Assembly: GCF_008831285.2 (NCBI RefSeq)
Contig: NC_045143.1
Span: 19,805,655-19,869,654, forward strand
DNA length: 64,000 bases
Reading direction: 5' to 3'
Source of the DNA: Nymphaea colorata
Lineage: Eukaryota; Streptophyta; Magnoliopsida; Nymphaeales; Nymphaeaceae
In this document: positions 23,480 through 35,331 of the stretch, in pieces
Layout of the letters: the number at the start of each line of letters is the position of its first letter
Numbering within the stretch: the stretch's first letter is position 1
The notes under the pieces: generated by a model
Told to the model about the DNA's origin: nothing
The model's input: the letters and a program-made list of their open reading frames with translations, nothing else
The model's database searches: none
Program-made: the position numbers and the translations under genes

Positions 23480-26020
23480 AGAAAAGAAAGACTGTTAAGG
23501 AAGTTGCAGTTGACCAATCATCTGTTAAGAAACAAAAGAAGCATAAGGAATGCCTATCAGGCTGCTTCTTTTGCAAGGTGAAGGTCATATGAAGGAGGAT
23601 TGTACTGAGTATCACGCATGGCGTGAAATGAAGGGTACATTTCTCACTTTGGTTTGTTCTGAAGTTAATTTAACTTCAGTACCCAGAAACACTTGGTGGG
23701 TAGATTCAGGTACTACTACTCACATAAGTGTCTTTATGCAAGGCAGCCTAAATTGTCAAATGCCAATTGATGCTGAAAGATTCATCTATGTGGGCGATGA
23801 CAAGAAGGCGAAGGTTGAAGCCATAGCAGATTTTCGGTTATTGTTAAAGATTGGTTGCTACTTGAATTTGACAAAAACTTATGTGGTACCGTCTTTTAGA
23901 CGGAATTTGGTTCCTATTTCCTCATTGAACAAGTTTGGTTATTATTGTTCATTTGGAGGAAGTAAACTTAAGTTGTTTCTGTACTTAAATTTGATTGTCA
24001 CTGGTTCTTTGTCTAGTAGCGATAACCTTTATTTGCTTGATATGGTTGCTTCATATAATGAAACCTTGCATGTTAAGTCTAGTGGTACTAAAAGAAAATT
24101 AGCCAAAGAGAATTCTGCTATGTTATGGCATTGGCGCTTAGGACATATCTCTGAAAAGAGAATATAAAGGCTTATGTCGAAAGGAATTCTTGAGTCCCTT
24201 GATTTTGCAAACTTTAATGTTTGCATTGATTGTATAAAGGGAAAATGAACAAACATTAAGGGGTTATAAGTTTTATAATCCATTTAGTAAGTCTTTCTTT
24301 GAAAAGGAAAATACCCATTTCTTTGAGGATATTGAGTTTGGGGGAGGTGATTAGGTTAAACACATTGCCTTTGAAGAGGGACCTGAGTCCACTCTATTCG
24401 GAAGAAGGCAATGATGTCGATCTCCCTACTGGAGAACAAACTCAACAACCTCAAGAAAATCAAGTAGAGGTGCCACTGAGGAGATCCACTAGAGAGATGA
24501 GAAATACAATTTCAAATGATTTTGCCTATCTCCAAGAACATGATGTTGATATGGGCTTAATGGAGGATGATCTTGTCAACCTCCAGCAAGCAATAAAGAG
24601 TTCTAAATCTCTTAAGTGGATAGATGCCATGAATGAGGAAATAATGTCCATGATGGACAATGACATATGGGAAGTTGTTCTTTTGCCTGAAGGTGTGAAA
24701 CTCATTGGTTGTAAATGGATATTTAAAACCAAGAGGGATTCATTAGGTAACATCGAAAGGTATAAGGTACGTCTTGTCGCTAAGGGCTTTACTCAAAAGG
24801 AAGGCATTGATTATACAGAGACTTTCCCTCCAGTTTCATTGAAAGACTCTTTCAGGACTATAATGACACTTGTAGCTCATTTTGACTTAGAGCTGCATCA
24901 GATGGATGTAAAGACAACGTTTCTAAATGGAGACATTGATGAAACGATATATATAATGCAACTAGAAAACTTTGCTTTAGGTGATGCAAAGAAAATGGTC
25001 TGCAAACTCAAGAAATCCATCTATGGGCTAAAGCAAGCTTCCCGTCAGTGGTATTACAAGTTTCATCAAGTTATAGTTTCATTTGGCTTTGAAACTAATA
25101 TGGTTGATGAATGTGTATACCAAAAGTTCAGTGGGGGTAAATTTATCTTTCTGGTTTTATATGTCGATGATATATTCCTGGCAAGTAATGATGTGGGCAT
25201 ATTGCATGAAACTAAGATTTTTTGTCAACAAAGTTTGACATGAAGGATCTTGGTTGTGCATCTTTTGTATTGGGGATCCAAATATTTCGAGATCGTTCTC
25301 GGGGTATTATTGGATTATCACAAAAGGCCTACATTGATAAGGTGCTTCAGCGATATGACATGAATGATTGTAAACCATGAAAGACTCCAGTTACTAAAGG
25401 AGACAAGTTTAGTCTCAAATAGTGCCCTAAAAGTAAAATCGAATCTAAGGAAATGGAAATGATTCCCTATTTGTTTGTTGTGAGAAGCCTTATGTATGCT
25501 CAGGTTTGTACTCGTTTGGATATTACATTTATCATTGGAATGTTAGGCAGATACTTAAGTGATCTTGGTATGGATCATTGGGAAGCAGCCAAAAGGGTAT
25601 TGAGGTACTTACAAAGAACAAAAGGTTTTATGCTCACATACAGGAAGTCAGACCAGTGAGAGATCATTGGGTATTCAGATTCTGACTTTACTGGGTGCCA
25701 AGATAATAGCATTCAATCAGGTTTTGTGATTGCAGAATTTTGTCACGAGGCTGCGCATTATGTATGGTATAGAAAGACCACTAAGGTTGTTGTGTGACAA
25801 TAATTCAGCAGTCATGTACTCTTATAACAGCCACAGTTTGTCAAAGTCGAAGCACATCGACATTAAGTTTTTGGGCTGTTAAAGAGGGGATACAGAATGG
25901 TCAGGTGTCTTTAGAGCATATTGGGACAAACTCTATGTTTGCAGATCCGCTTACCAAGGGTTTAACACATAAGGTCTTTCACGAACATGTTGTTCATATG
26001 GAGTGTTATCCTTGGATGAT
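23480..26020 (+). pseudogene. copia-2 pol, integrase core deleted
   Basis: A CCHC-type knuckle (CFFC, then GHMKEDC) contains a one-base shift near 23580. It is followed by a protease-like segment (WWVDSGTTTHIS) that keeps D-S-G. The GAG-pre-integrase part (MLWHWRLGHISEKRI) stops at about 24165. The DDE core expected after CIDCIKGK is absent: within about 100 bp the sequence has moved to the post-integrase linker. RT is open from 24299 to 25243 with VRLVAKGFTQKEGIDYTETF, QMDVKTTFLNGD, IYGLKQASRQWYYKF and YVDDIFLASND. A frameshift follows. RNase H runs to about 26020 with several stops (IGYSDSDFTGC). The element cannot encode a full pol. Confidence 0.9.
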
Positions 26021-26425
26021 GTGCTAGTTTAGTGGGAGTTTATATTTTGTTTGCTCTAATGTATGGACACATATTCAGTTTTCTGCAGAATAAAGTTTAA
26101 AGTTCTTTGGTTCCATTCTGTGTTTATGTTTTGATCTCCATAAGGTTTTAAAGTTGAACCAGTTGAGAATAGACATGTTGTAATCACATTGCATGTAATT
26201 CTCATGCTATACATCCATATCAGATCTATGTCATTGATTATGTTAACATTTGTGATCATTGAAGGTTTAGCTAATTTTATTATAGCGAAAGCCGCTTTGG
26301 TTCTGTGTTGATATGATCATGGACGAGATTGGTGAAATGACATTTAATAAGATAGCAGTTATGAGCTCTTAAGGTTTTATGTAATGTCTGAATGTACAAA
26401 GACATATTTGGCCCAAGTGGGAGAT

Positions 26426-26894
26426 TGTAAGATCATTTGGTGGGCCGGCTTATGTCTATGAGGAATTTCAGACATTATGGCTATCTTAACGTAAATATCC
26501 GCTTAAGTGATTGCATTTTGGGATATTACGTCATTTTAGATGGTATGAGGTAATTTTAAAATGTATAGATACCAGTACGCAATTACGGACTCTTTGATGG
26601 GTTGAATCCGTAATTGTCCTCATTATATAATGGTAGTGGTCCCTAGGGTCGTGCGAACAGTTGCTTTTGGTTTCTAGGGTTTTCTCTTCTCCATTTGAGA
26701 GAGACCTCACGCGCACCGCACGTACCCTGGAAGACCCTGCTGTGATCTTCCCGTGCACCAGATCAGATGGATTCAGGTACGCTTCCGCTTCAGTTTAAGG
26801 TTTCGTTTATTTCAATGATTTAGCGTGAGCATGATCCTGTTTTAGGGTATATACATTTGGTTTTGTATATGCGTTATGGGGAGAAATCCCAACA
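26426..26894 (+). repeat. 3' LTR of copia-2
   Basis: 469 bp, same ends as the 5' LTR, followed by the TTATC TSD and then the remainder of the VPS51 intron. Confidence 0.96.
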
Positions 26895-27257
26895 TTATCT
26901 ACTTTAGTTCTCATGGAAATGGTATGGTACAATATAAAAAAAAGACAGGTGTTGTGTCATGGAAATTAGTTCTATTTAGATGTTAGATACATTTTGATGA
27001 GAACCTTTTAGTTTTGTTATTTTGACTTGATTTTGAATGAAATCTCTATCCCTAGGTGATTGTTGGTGTGCATCCTTTGGATGGTTGGCTGAAAGCCTGA
27101 ATCAGTTATGAATGTTTGTTGTGCTATGTTTGTCAACTACTTTCTTGTTTCAAATTTGCAGGTCTGTGTGGCAGCTGCAGAACGTTGTCTTGATTCAATT
27201 CCTCTAGAGCCAGCTATTTTGGAGAAACTGATCCAGGCAAAATTGCCCAAGAGTTGA

Positions 27258-28660
27258 TCAATGGAGCTGATGGTTTGAAAAATATCCGATGCATTATTCT
27301 GCGGGCCAACAGGTGGTCATTCGCACACTGGCCTGTGCATGCTTCACTGTCACCACTTTTTTTTTGTATTTCCCAAGATCATGGGTACGGAATTTTGTTA
27401 GGGATAGAAGTCTTTCACAAAAATTTTAGACATTTTCTAAGTTTTCCTTTTACTTAACGTAAATCATGCCTTGCTGTATGCAGCTTGTGTGGGCCACTGT
27501 CAGAGGAGTTTGGCAGTTCGTTTGCGTTCTCTTGGGTAATGCGGCACTGAAAACTGAACTATTTCCATCACATGCTCATGGTCTTACCGTGCGCAGACCT
27601 TGCAGGCAGGTTCTTCTAGAAATTCATGAATAAAATGTAACTGCCACGTTGTGTTGGGACAGTCCCAACTTTCTTCTCAAAATTGAATTGAGAAGGCTTT
27701 TGTTGCTTAAAGGGAGATACTGCTCAAGGATCTGTTGTACGTAATACCTTACTCTGGTTGTCTTTTCATATATACTTGTATAGTGCACGCAGCGCTGGTT
27801 GGTTGTTCCCGGTTTATATAGTTACCGGCTTAGGTTTTTGACATTGTACATTCGGGTTATGGAGCTTGTTAGAAACTTCCAAGGCAGTTCAACACTATCT
27901 TTCTGCGGTGAGTACATGGCATTTTCTTTCTTTTTTCCTTTCTTTCTTTCTTTGTATAAACAAGCTATGGTAGCAGATCCGACCAAATGGCAGTGGCATA
28001 TTGAATTTCTTCAGATTGAAGTTCTCAAGTCCAGCCCCCGGTTGGTGATTGAAACTCTTGTTGACAAAAGGTATGTTATTTTTGTCAATCTACATAATTT
28101 CAGTTGCTTTCTCAAAAACATTGCCGTCCAGGCTGTGCTTGCAATTGAACAGTTGGAGTGGGAATAGTGCGTTTAGAAGATGGCAGCTGCTAATTTGTGT
28201 TTGCCCAGTGTGTGGCAGTAAAGATCTCAGTTTGTGGTGATACGTTCTCTTTTCATTTTCAAAATCTACACAAATACCCCCTTAATTAAGGATGGGCAGT
28301 GGGCTTACGATTTGACATTGGAGCTGGCCCAAAATTTTTTATTTCAACTCCATCAACATAAGCAGTACATGCATGAACAGTGTGTGGACATGATACTCCC
28401 TTTTTACTAGTGGACCGCCGACGTGATGCAAGCCTTATTTAGACGTGATGCAAGCCTTATTTGGCCCTGCTTTTAGGATTCCATGGTGACGTTCGGCCAG
28501 GGGGCAGTAGGACTGCCTTGCAGCCATGGTTGGTGTGGTGGTCGCGCTCACGAAAGTGGCGACTTTGGTTGGCCATGCTTTTGAAATTCTATCTGATGCA
28601 CAATCAACCAAATTTTAAAAAATTGTAACTCTTTTGTCTGCTGGTTGAGTCATACGACAT
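27258..28660 (+). other. Region downstream of VPS51 with one unidentified exon-like block
   Basis: An open frame at 27961-28071 (AMVADPTKWQWHIEFLQIEV, ending LVDKR before GTATGT) can be spliced to AVLAIEQLEWE-stop at about 28131-28166. This gives a protein-like C-terminus I do not recognise. The rest, including a 22-bp duplication near 28418-28462 (GACGTGATGCAAGCCTTATT), shows no gene. Confidence 0.3.
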
Positions 28661-28663
28661 TAT

Positions 28664-29445
28664 ATAACACTATATAACACTATATAACCCTATCAAACAC
28701 TATAACACTATAATGCTATAATACTATATAGGACTATAACGATATATAACACAATAACACTATAACACTGTGTAACATTATACAACACTATATAACACCA
28801 TAACACAATGACATTATAAAATTCTATATAACACTATAACACTATATAACTCTATATAACACCATAACACTATGACATTATATAACTCTATATAACACTA
28901 CAACACTATGACATTATATAACTCTATATAGCACTATAACATCATATAACATTACAACTCTATAACACTATAAAACTATATAATTCTATATCATTCATAC
29001 GACTATGTAGCACTATATAACACTATAATACTATAACATTATAACCCAATATAACTTTATAACACTATATAACACTATAACATTATAACACTATATAACA
29101 TTATAATACTATATAACTCTATAACCTATATAACACTATATAATACTATTAACATTATGTAACACTATATAATACTATAACATCATGTGATACTATATAA
29201 CACTCTATGACACTATATAACACAATATGACACTATATAACGCAACATGACACTATATGACAGTACATAACACCATATAACACTATATGACATTACATAA
29301 CACCATATAACACTATATGGTAACATCATAAGACACTATATAGTACTATAACAGTACCCTATTGAACACTATAATACTATATAACACTATAACAGTATAT
29401 AACACTATATTATAATACTATATAAGATTATAATGCTATATAGTG
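28664..29445. repeat. Minisatellite with a TATAACACTA unit
   Basis: About 780 bp consist almost entirely of 8-12 bp variants of TATAACACTA (TATGACATTA, TATAATACTA, TATATAACTC and others). There is irregular higher-order structure. It ends exactly where the gypsy RNase H reading begins. Confidence 0.95.
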
Positions 29446-31306
29446 TACACTGATGCATCAGGAATCGGTTATGGATGTGTAGTGATGCAACATGGCCATG
29501 TAGTGGCTTATGAATCAAGATAGTTGAATGTACTTGAGCAACACTATCTCACTCATGATTTGGAGTTGGGAGCGGTGGTGTTTGCACTAAAAATATGGAG
29601 ACACTATCTCTATGGGGCAATATTTGAAGTGTTTACAGACCACAAGTCATTGAAGTACATATTCTCCCAGAAGGATCTCAACCTGAGGCAAACAAGATGA
29701 ACTGAGTACTACTTAAAGGATTATGATTTCACAATATCATATCATACAGGAAAAGCGAATGTGGTGGCCGATGCTTTGAGCAAACAGGCTAACGCAATGA
29801 TGTGCAGTTTGTTGACTCGTTCATGGACACTGTTGCAAGATGTGACAGCATGGCAGCCTCACCTAGGTGACGAGAACAGAGTGGCAACAACTGCCTTGTT
29901 ACGACATCCTCTTTTAGAAGAGTTTGACTTGAAGCAAAAGGAAGATCACAATTTTGCTAAGAACATGGAAGAAAGTAGGAAGGAAGATGATTCATTGTGG
30001 TTTTGATAAAGATTGTGGGTCCCTAGAGATGAAGGGGTGAAGCAACAGTTGCTTGATGAAACTCATAAATTTAAGTTTTCTATACACTCTGGTAGTACAA
30101 AGATGTTTCAAGAAAGAATTTTTGATGACCTGGAATGAAGCGTGAAATTGTAGAATATGTAGCAAAGTGCTTAGTTTGCCAACGGGTCAAAGCAGAGCAT
30201 CAACAGTCATGAGGCTTGTTGCAAAGAATTGATATTCCAGTGTGGAAATGGGAAGACATTATGATGGATTTTGTTGTTGGTTTGCTTCACACCAGAAGTC
30301 AGCATGATGCCATATGGGTGATTGTTGATCGACTTACGAAGTCCGCTCATTTTCTGCCCATAAGAATCAATCAGCCCTTATAAAGTCTTGTAGAGTTATA
30401 TATTGGCGAGTTAGTGAAATTGCATGGAGTGCCAAAGTCTATCATCTCAGATCGAGATCCACGTTTTACCTCTAGATTTGGGGGCAATTGCAAAAGGCAT
30501 TGGGTACCAAGCTTAAGTTGAGCACAGCGTTCCACCCCTAAACTGATGGGCAATCTAAGAGGACCATTCAGACCTTAGAGGACATGTTGCGTGCATGTGT
30601 CTTAGAGTGTAAAGGAGAATGAGACAAACATGTGAAATTGGCAGAATTTGCATATAATAATAGTTACCACTCTAGTATCGAGATGGTACCTTTTGAGGTC
30701 TTGTATGGAAGGCCTTGCCAATCGCCAACTTGTTGGACCGAAATGAGTGATGACAAGATCAAAAATCCTTTGATATTGTAACATTACACCGACCTAGTAC
30801 AATTGATAAGGAAAAAGTCGTTGACTGCACAAAGTAGACAGAAAAGTTATGCCAACAATCGACACAGAGAATTGGCCTTTGAGGTTGGTGATCATGTGTT
30901 CTTAAAGGTTTCACCTAGTAAAAGCGTTTTTCGATTTGGTGTTAAAGGAAAGTTGAACCTGAGGTTTATAGGACCTTTTGAGATATGAGAGAAGATCGGA
31001 GAGGTGGTGTACAGATTGGCACTACCACCTAATTTGAGTCATGTTCATGATGTTTTCCTTGTTTTCATGCTTTGAAAGTACGTACCGGATCCTACACATG
31101 TGATTGATTTTCAAGATATTCAAATGCAAGATGATTTGACAATAGAAGAGAAACCTATTAGAATTGTGGATCAAAGAGAGCAAGTGTTTCGCACGAAGAG
31201 AATTCCATTAGTGAAAGTAGAATGGCAACACCATGGGTTGAAGGAGAGAACATGGGAACTTGAGGAGGATATGCAAAAGAAGTATCCACACTTGTTATCG
31301 CATTGA
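29446..31306 (+). pseudogene. Tekay/Del-like Ty3/gypsy pol, RNase H to chromodomain
   Basis: It begins inside RNase H (VYTDASGIGYGCVVMQHGHV). It continues [37 protein letters not shown] and ADALSKQ. Integrase follows, with DFVVGLL and IWVIVDRLTKSAHFLPIRI, then [11 protein letters not shown] and decayed AFHP-TDGQS. After VGDHVFLKVSP and KLNLRFIGPFEI a C-terminal chromodomain appears at about 31150-31306 (RIPLVKVEWQHHGLKERTWE). Several in-frame stops (for example near 29521 and 29698, the latter TGA for an expected Trp) show decay. RT, protease and gag are missing. The chromodomain plus the 3.3-kb LTR that follows fit the Tekay/Del chromovirus lineage. Confidence 0.88.
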
Positions 31307-31354
31307 TGTATAATCTAAATTTCGAGGACGAAATTTTATTTAAGGAGGGTAGGG

Positions 31355-34300
31355 TGTAACACTCGTTTTCTTGGCAGGTTGGGTTGGAGCGGGTCCAGAC
31401 CCGGACCCGCAACTTACCCGCGTGAGAGCTTGACACGAGGGCTCTTCTCCATCGTTTTCCTTAGCGTCTCCCTCTCCTTCCTCTTCTTCCTCTTCGTCTC
31501 TTCCTTTCAACGAACACAGCACATGATAAGAAGGAGGCGGAAGAGATGGCAGCAGCGGAGAAGGTGACGGGCGACGGCTGTGGTGGCGCGTAGGTAAGCC
31601 ACTGGTTCCCCTCTCTTCTTTCTTCTCCTCCTCCCTCTCCCACTGTTTTGCCGTCTCCCCTCTCTGCCGCACGGCCTCCTCTTGCATAGTCTCTCCCCTT
31701 CCGTTTTTTTTGTTGTTTCTCTCCCTCTCCTCTTCTGCTCGAGCTCTCACTCCCACACTCTCTTGTCCTCTCTGCTGCACACTCTCCCTTTTTCCCCCGC
31801 TAGTTTTTTTTGCTGTTTTTGACTATTTTGGGGTTGCTGGTTTCGATTTCAATTGAGAACACATCATTTTCCCCTCATACCAGTGAAGTGAAAGCATTGG
31901 TGGTAGAGGCAGCGATCAATCATTGACGTTGGAGCTCAATCGAACTCTTGAAGTGGCTGCCAAGAGCACTACGACAGTTTGAATTCTAAGATTGAGGTGA
32001 GAAAGGCCTAATCGAGCTTAGATTGTTGTAAATTTTCTGTTGGAGTACGTATAATTATTGTTTGAGCATGCTACAATTAGAAATTGATGATTTAGAAGGC
32101 ATGCTAGAGATGTCGCTATTTTGGAGAAGTTTATGCCCATTTTGAGATGGACGAGAATCTATGTGTATAAGTGTTTTTCTAGCATGATGTATTGATTTTC
32201 GAAGCAATAGGGAAGCATGGTAGAGATTGTGATGTTGTGGTGAAGGTTTAGAACCGTTTTAGCAAGCTTTGGAAATAAGCTTCTATTGATGTACATATGC
32301 ATTGTATGTTGAGAATCTTAATTGGCGGGAAGACGTCTCAACTAAAGAAAAATAATGAAAAATGTGTTAGTGATGGATTAAGTGAAGCATTGAGTTTTGA
32401 CGTTTGGTGACAACGTCAAGAAGTTAGGAAGAGGCCTATTGGAGGCTTGTAGGTTGACACTACCCGTCGACACCCATTTGAGGCGAAGACATGCCTCGAT
32501 GTTGGTATTTTCATATTTGTATCGATTGTATAGCGATGCGATTAGAGAACTTATCGTTTGACTGTGGTTGCAGGTACACCAGGCACGTCAAGTAGACCTT
32601 GAGCAATGCGGGTTGTAGTTTTGAAGTGTTTTGTGGACGCGCGACAGGTATGGCGGCATTCCAGGTAAATCCTTGCCTGGGACCAATTTGTGAATGTGTG
32701 TTCTAGGATCGTTGGATCCTCATATTGCGATGAGATTGAATGACTGTAATGTGTTTGAATGAATGTAAGATTGAATGTATGTGATTAGTTTTGTTTTTTG
32801 TTAAATGACTACGCAATTGCATGTGCATGCTAGAATTGATAACTGCGTAGGACAGATGAGGTGGGGTATCAAGTCGAGTGTCCCCTCGACCCCAAGTGTG
32901 CATTAGAAAGCATCTTAGAATGATAATTGCCTAGGACAGCTACGAGCCACTCACGGATCGAGACTACCCTTCGTGGTTTGGCTATGTTTTGAAAGATGTG
33001 ACTGACGGGTGTGATTGTGAATGTTGTGATTTGTTGCATATGCATTGCCATGGGCAATGTTGCAATTGAATGAATTGAAGGGTAATTGTACCCGTATTGT
33101 TATGACGGCTAGTTAAGACTGTTAATGTTATGTGTAGCCCTCGTGTGGAGGCAATTGGAGGTGTGGGTGCACTTGTGAAGTGAACCAACCTCATGAGATA
33201 GCCAGTCATGTTATGAATGATTTGTTATGTGACAAGTTTTATTTTGGAAAGCTATTAGAAGCTAGTTTTGAAAATTGTTACGCATTTATATGTGCATGCT
33301 AGAATTGATAACTGTTTAGGACAGATGAGGTGGGGTATCGAGTCGAGTGTCTCCTCGACCTCGATTGTGCATTAGAGAGCATCATAGAATGATAATTGCA
33401 TAGGACAGCTACGAGCCATCACGGATCGAGATTACTCTCTGGGATTTGGCTAAGTTTTGAAAGATGTGAATGATGTATTTGATAAAATGTGAGTGCTTAT
33501 AAATGTAAATACTGTGAATTGTTACATATGCATTGCTGCGGGCAATGATGTAAATGAATGAATTTGAGGGTAGTTGTACTCGTACTGTATAATAGCTAGC
33601 TAAGAATGTAATGTTATGTGTGGCCCTCATGTGAAGGCAATTGGAGGTGTGGGTGCACTCGTGAAGTGTACCAACCTCATGAGCTAGCCGGTCATTTTGT
33701 GAATGTGCTATTATAATGATAATAATGAAAGAATAAGAGATGAGAGGACAGTGGGATGTGGCTATGTGTTTGGGAGACGTCCTGCTTTTGCCACTAGTCT
33801 CGCCTGTTCGGAGCTTACGCGGTGCAAGGTCTCAGGGTACTGTTGTGTGATGTGCTTGGAGCATTGGGCTCCCGCCTTTCTAACCTGGGTGTCCTAGGGA
33901 AGGCTGAGTATCTCTCCTTGAAATTCACATATCCATGGATGAGTGCTCTACCGCTGCAACGGGTGAATGGATCCATACTATTCTAAACCACCATGGGGGT
34001 TGTCTCTCGGCTATGAGCCGCCCGCGGTGTGCACGTGCATGTATTTGCGCCCACAGGAACTGTCAATTCACTAAAGCTAATGAAATGAAAGTATATGATT
34101 GAAGTGTATGTGATTGATGTGTGTGTAAATCGAAATGGTGTTATCTTGGCTATTGAGTGGCCTTTACATGTCCTAGTCTATGTGAGGGGCCTTCTTGGCA
34201 AATGATATGACTATGCCTTGACACGACATGATGATGATTTGTTTTATGATTGTATATTCTCATATTTGAGCCCCACCTTAGAGAGTTTGGGATTTTCCTG

Positions 34301-34684
34301 ACTTGTTGCCATACTGTGAAGGCTAAGCCTTCAGTTGTTTCTTTTTTTTCAGGTTTCGGTGGACCCGGGGCAGCAGGTTGATCAGATGGCTTCACTCACA
34401 TCCTACTGGGGAGGTTTTGGGTCTTTGGTAGTGTCGACGCGTCATGGTTTGGTCTCTTTAATGTCTTATTTTTGTTAGGCATCACAATTATGGTTTGGGG
34501 CATTTTTGTCATACACATATATATGACTTTGTATGAATTGAAATTTTTATATAAATGAGAGTTTGCCCCATTGTTTCGAATGACATAGTTCCCTCCTTTT
34601 TGAATTGTTGTGTAGTCGCACCTCAATGCTTTATGTTTAGAAAAAAAAAAATTTGTTTAAGGGTCAGAAGGTTGGGGTGTGACA
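31355..34684 (+). repeat. 3' LTR of the Tekay/Del-like element, 3.33 kb
   Basis: It begins TGTAACACTCG just after the purine-rich TTTAAGGAGGGTAGGG and ends GGGGTGTGACA. The ends form the short inverted repeat TGTAACAC/GTGTGACA. It is the same family as the minus-strand solo LTR at 48886-51908, sharing start, end and internal phrases such as the GGGTCCAGACCCGGACCCG tract. A CT-rich tract (31440-31800) near the start gives spurious open frames. No matching 5' LTR exists here. Confidence 0.9.
32822..33700. repeat. About 469-bp tandem duplication inside the 3.3-kb LTR
   Basis: TGTGCATGCTAGAATTGATA occurs at 32822 and 33291. The following several hundred bases, including GGACAGATGAGGTGGGGTAT and the ACGAGCC phrase, repeat in order. 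The solo LTR at 48.9-51.9 kb has this part once. Confidence 0.88.
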
Positions 34685-35331
34685 CGGTGATTGTGTTATA
34701 AGTGGCATTATGACACTAAAGTGGGTGCCCAGAGGACTTCATGCACCTCTGTTCTTATATATGTATAATCATTTTTCTCATGTATTCAACTTACATATAT
34801 TACTATACTGTATACAACTTACTATACTATGTTCACTGAACAAACAGTAAGTGTATATATGTATGTACTTGGTAGTTGTTTTCTGTTCAACTACTGGGGG
34901 CCACATTTTTCCATCAACTCCTGAATTTTGAACAAGGTCTTTTTCCATTGCCTGGCTTGAAAAAGTCGTATTTGGCGATAGGAGCCATTAAGAATAGTTC
35001 GTGTAGTTGCTACCAGATTTTATATGAGCGTCATGTATAATGTATATTTTACCGAGGTGCAAAGTTATGGGTTGCGTCCTGGCTAATGATAGATGATTCA
35101 TAAACCGAAATGTTGGTTGCTCCAAAAGTGCATCTCGATACATGAATGATGAAGAGGTCTCTATAATTTTAATTTTGTTGCTAGGTAATATGAAGGAATA
35201 AAGCAATGATTTCATAATTATTTGGATAGTTTTTTAACAAATTAATACTCTAAAAAGTGATACTTCATATGAATGTGTTATGCGCAAGAATACCTTGACA
35301 CTCTAAATGTTTATGTTTCATACTTGCAAGC
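34685..35331. other. Stretch without recognisable gene
   Basis: AT-rich. No coding frame or repeat boundary was recognised between the 3.3-kb LTR and the duplicated segment. Confidence 0.45.

Larger units (their letters stand above)
20819..26894 (+). mobile_element. Ty1/copia retrotransposon, copia-2, recent but integrase-deleted
   Basis: The TSD is TTATC at 20814-20818 and 26895-26899. The LTRs are both exactly 469 bp and start TGTAAGATCATTTGG and end AATCCCAACA. The primer binding site is intact and a polypurine segment (CCCAAGTGGGAGA) precedes the 3' LTR. The 5' third of the interior has no recognisable gag; a GC-rich block and an AACCGGTT-rich array sit there instead. Pol has a protease-like part, a pre-integrase part, then RT and RNase H, with the integrase catalytic core missing. 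Such a copy could only have moved with proteins supplied in trans. It lies in the last intron of the VPS51-like gene, in the same orientation. Confidence 0.96.
19975..27257 (+). pseudogene. VPS51: VPS51-like gene, last three exons, broken
   Basis: VPS51 is a subunit of the GARP/EARP tethering complexes for endosome-to-Golgi traffic. Three exons match the C-terminus of plant VPS51. Exon 19975-20198 begins LQAAESEVKQIL and ends EIFTKIEFTQ. Exon 20285-20461 runs ESVISTIVKLCLKSF to DDDAAIDFLLDE. Exon 27162-27257 runs VCVAAAERCLDSIPLEPAIL to a TGA after AKLPKS. All have GT-AG borders. Two lesions are visible. A frameshift in the first exon near 20096-20105 lies between DEKI and QVRSQLLES. A TAG at 20381-20383 stands where the family has Gln (GFQQI-stop-LDMQFL). 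Copia-2 fills most of the last intron. Upstream exons were not recognised. Introns are retained, so it is not a processed copy. Confidence 0.85.

Noticed and set aside
28664-29445. CRISPR-like or regulatory array
   Set aside because: Units are 8-12 bp, degenerate and without unique spacers, and the genome is clearly a plant's. It is a minisatellite.
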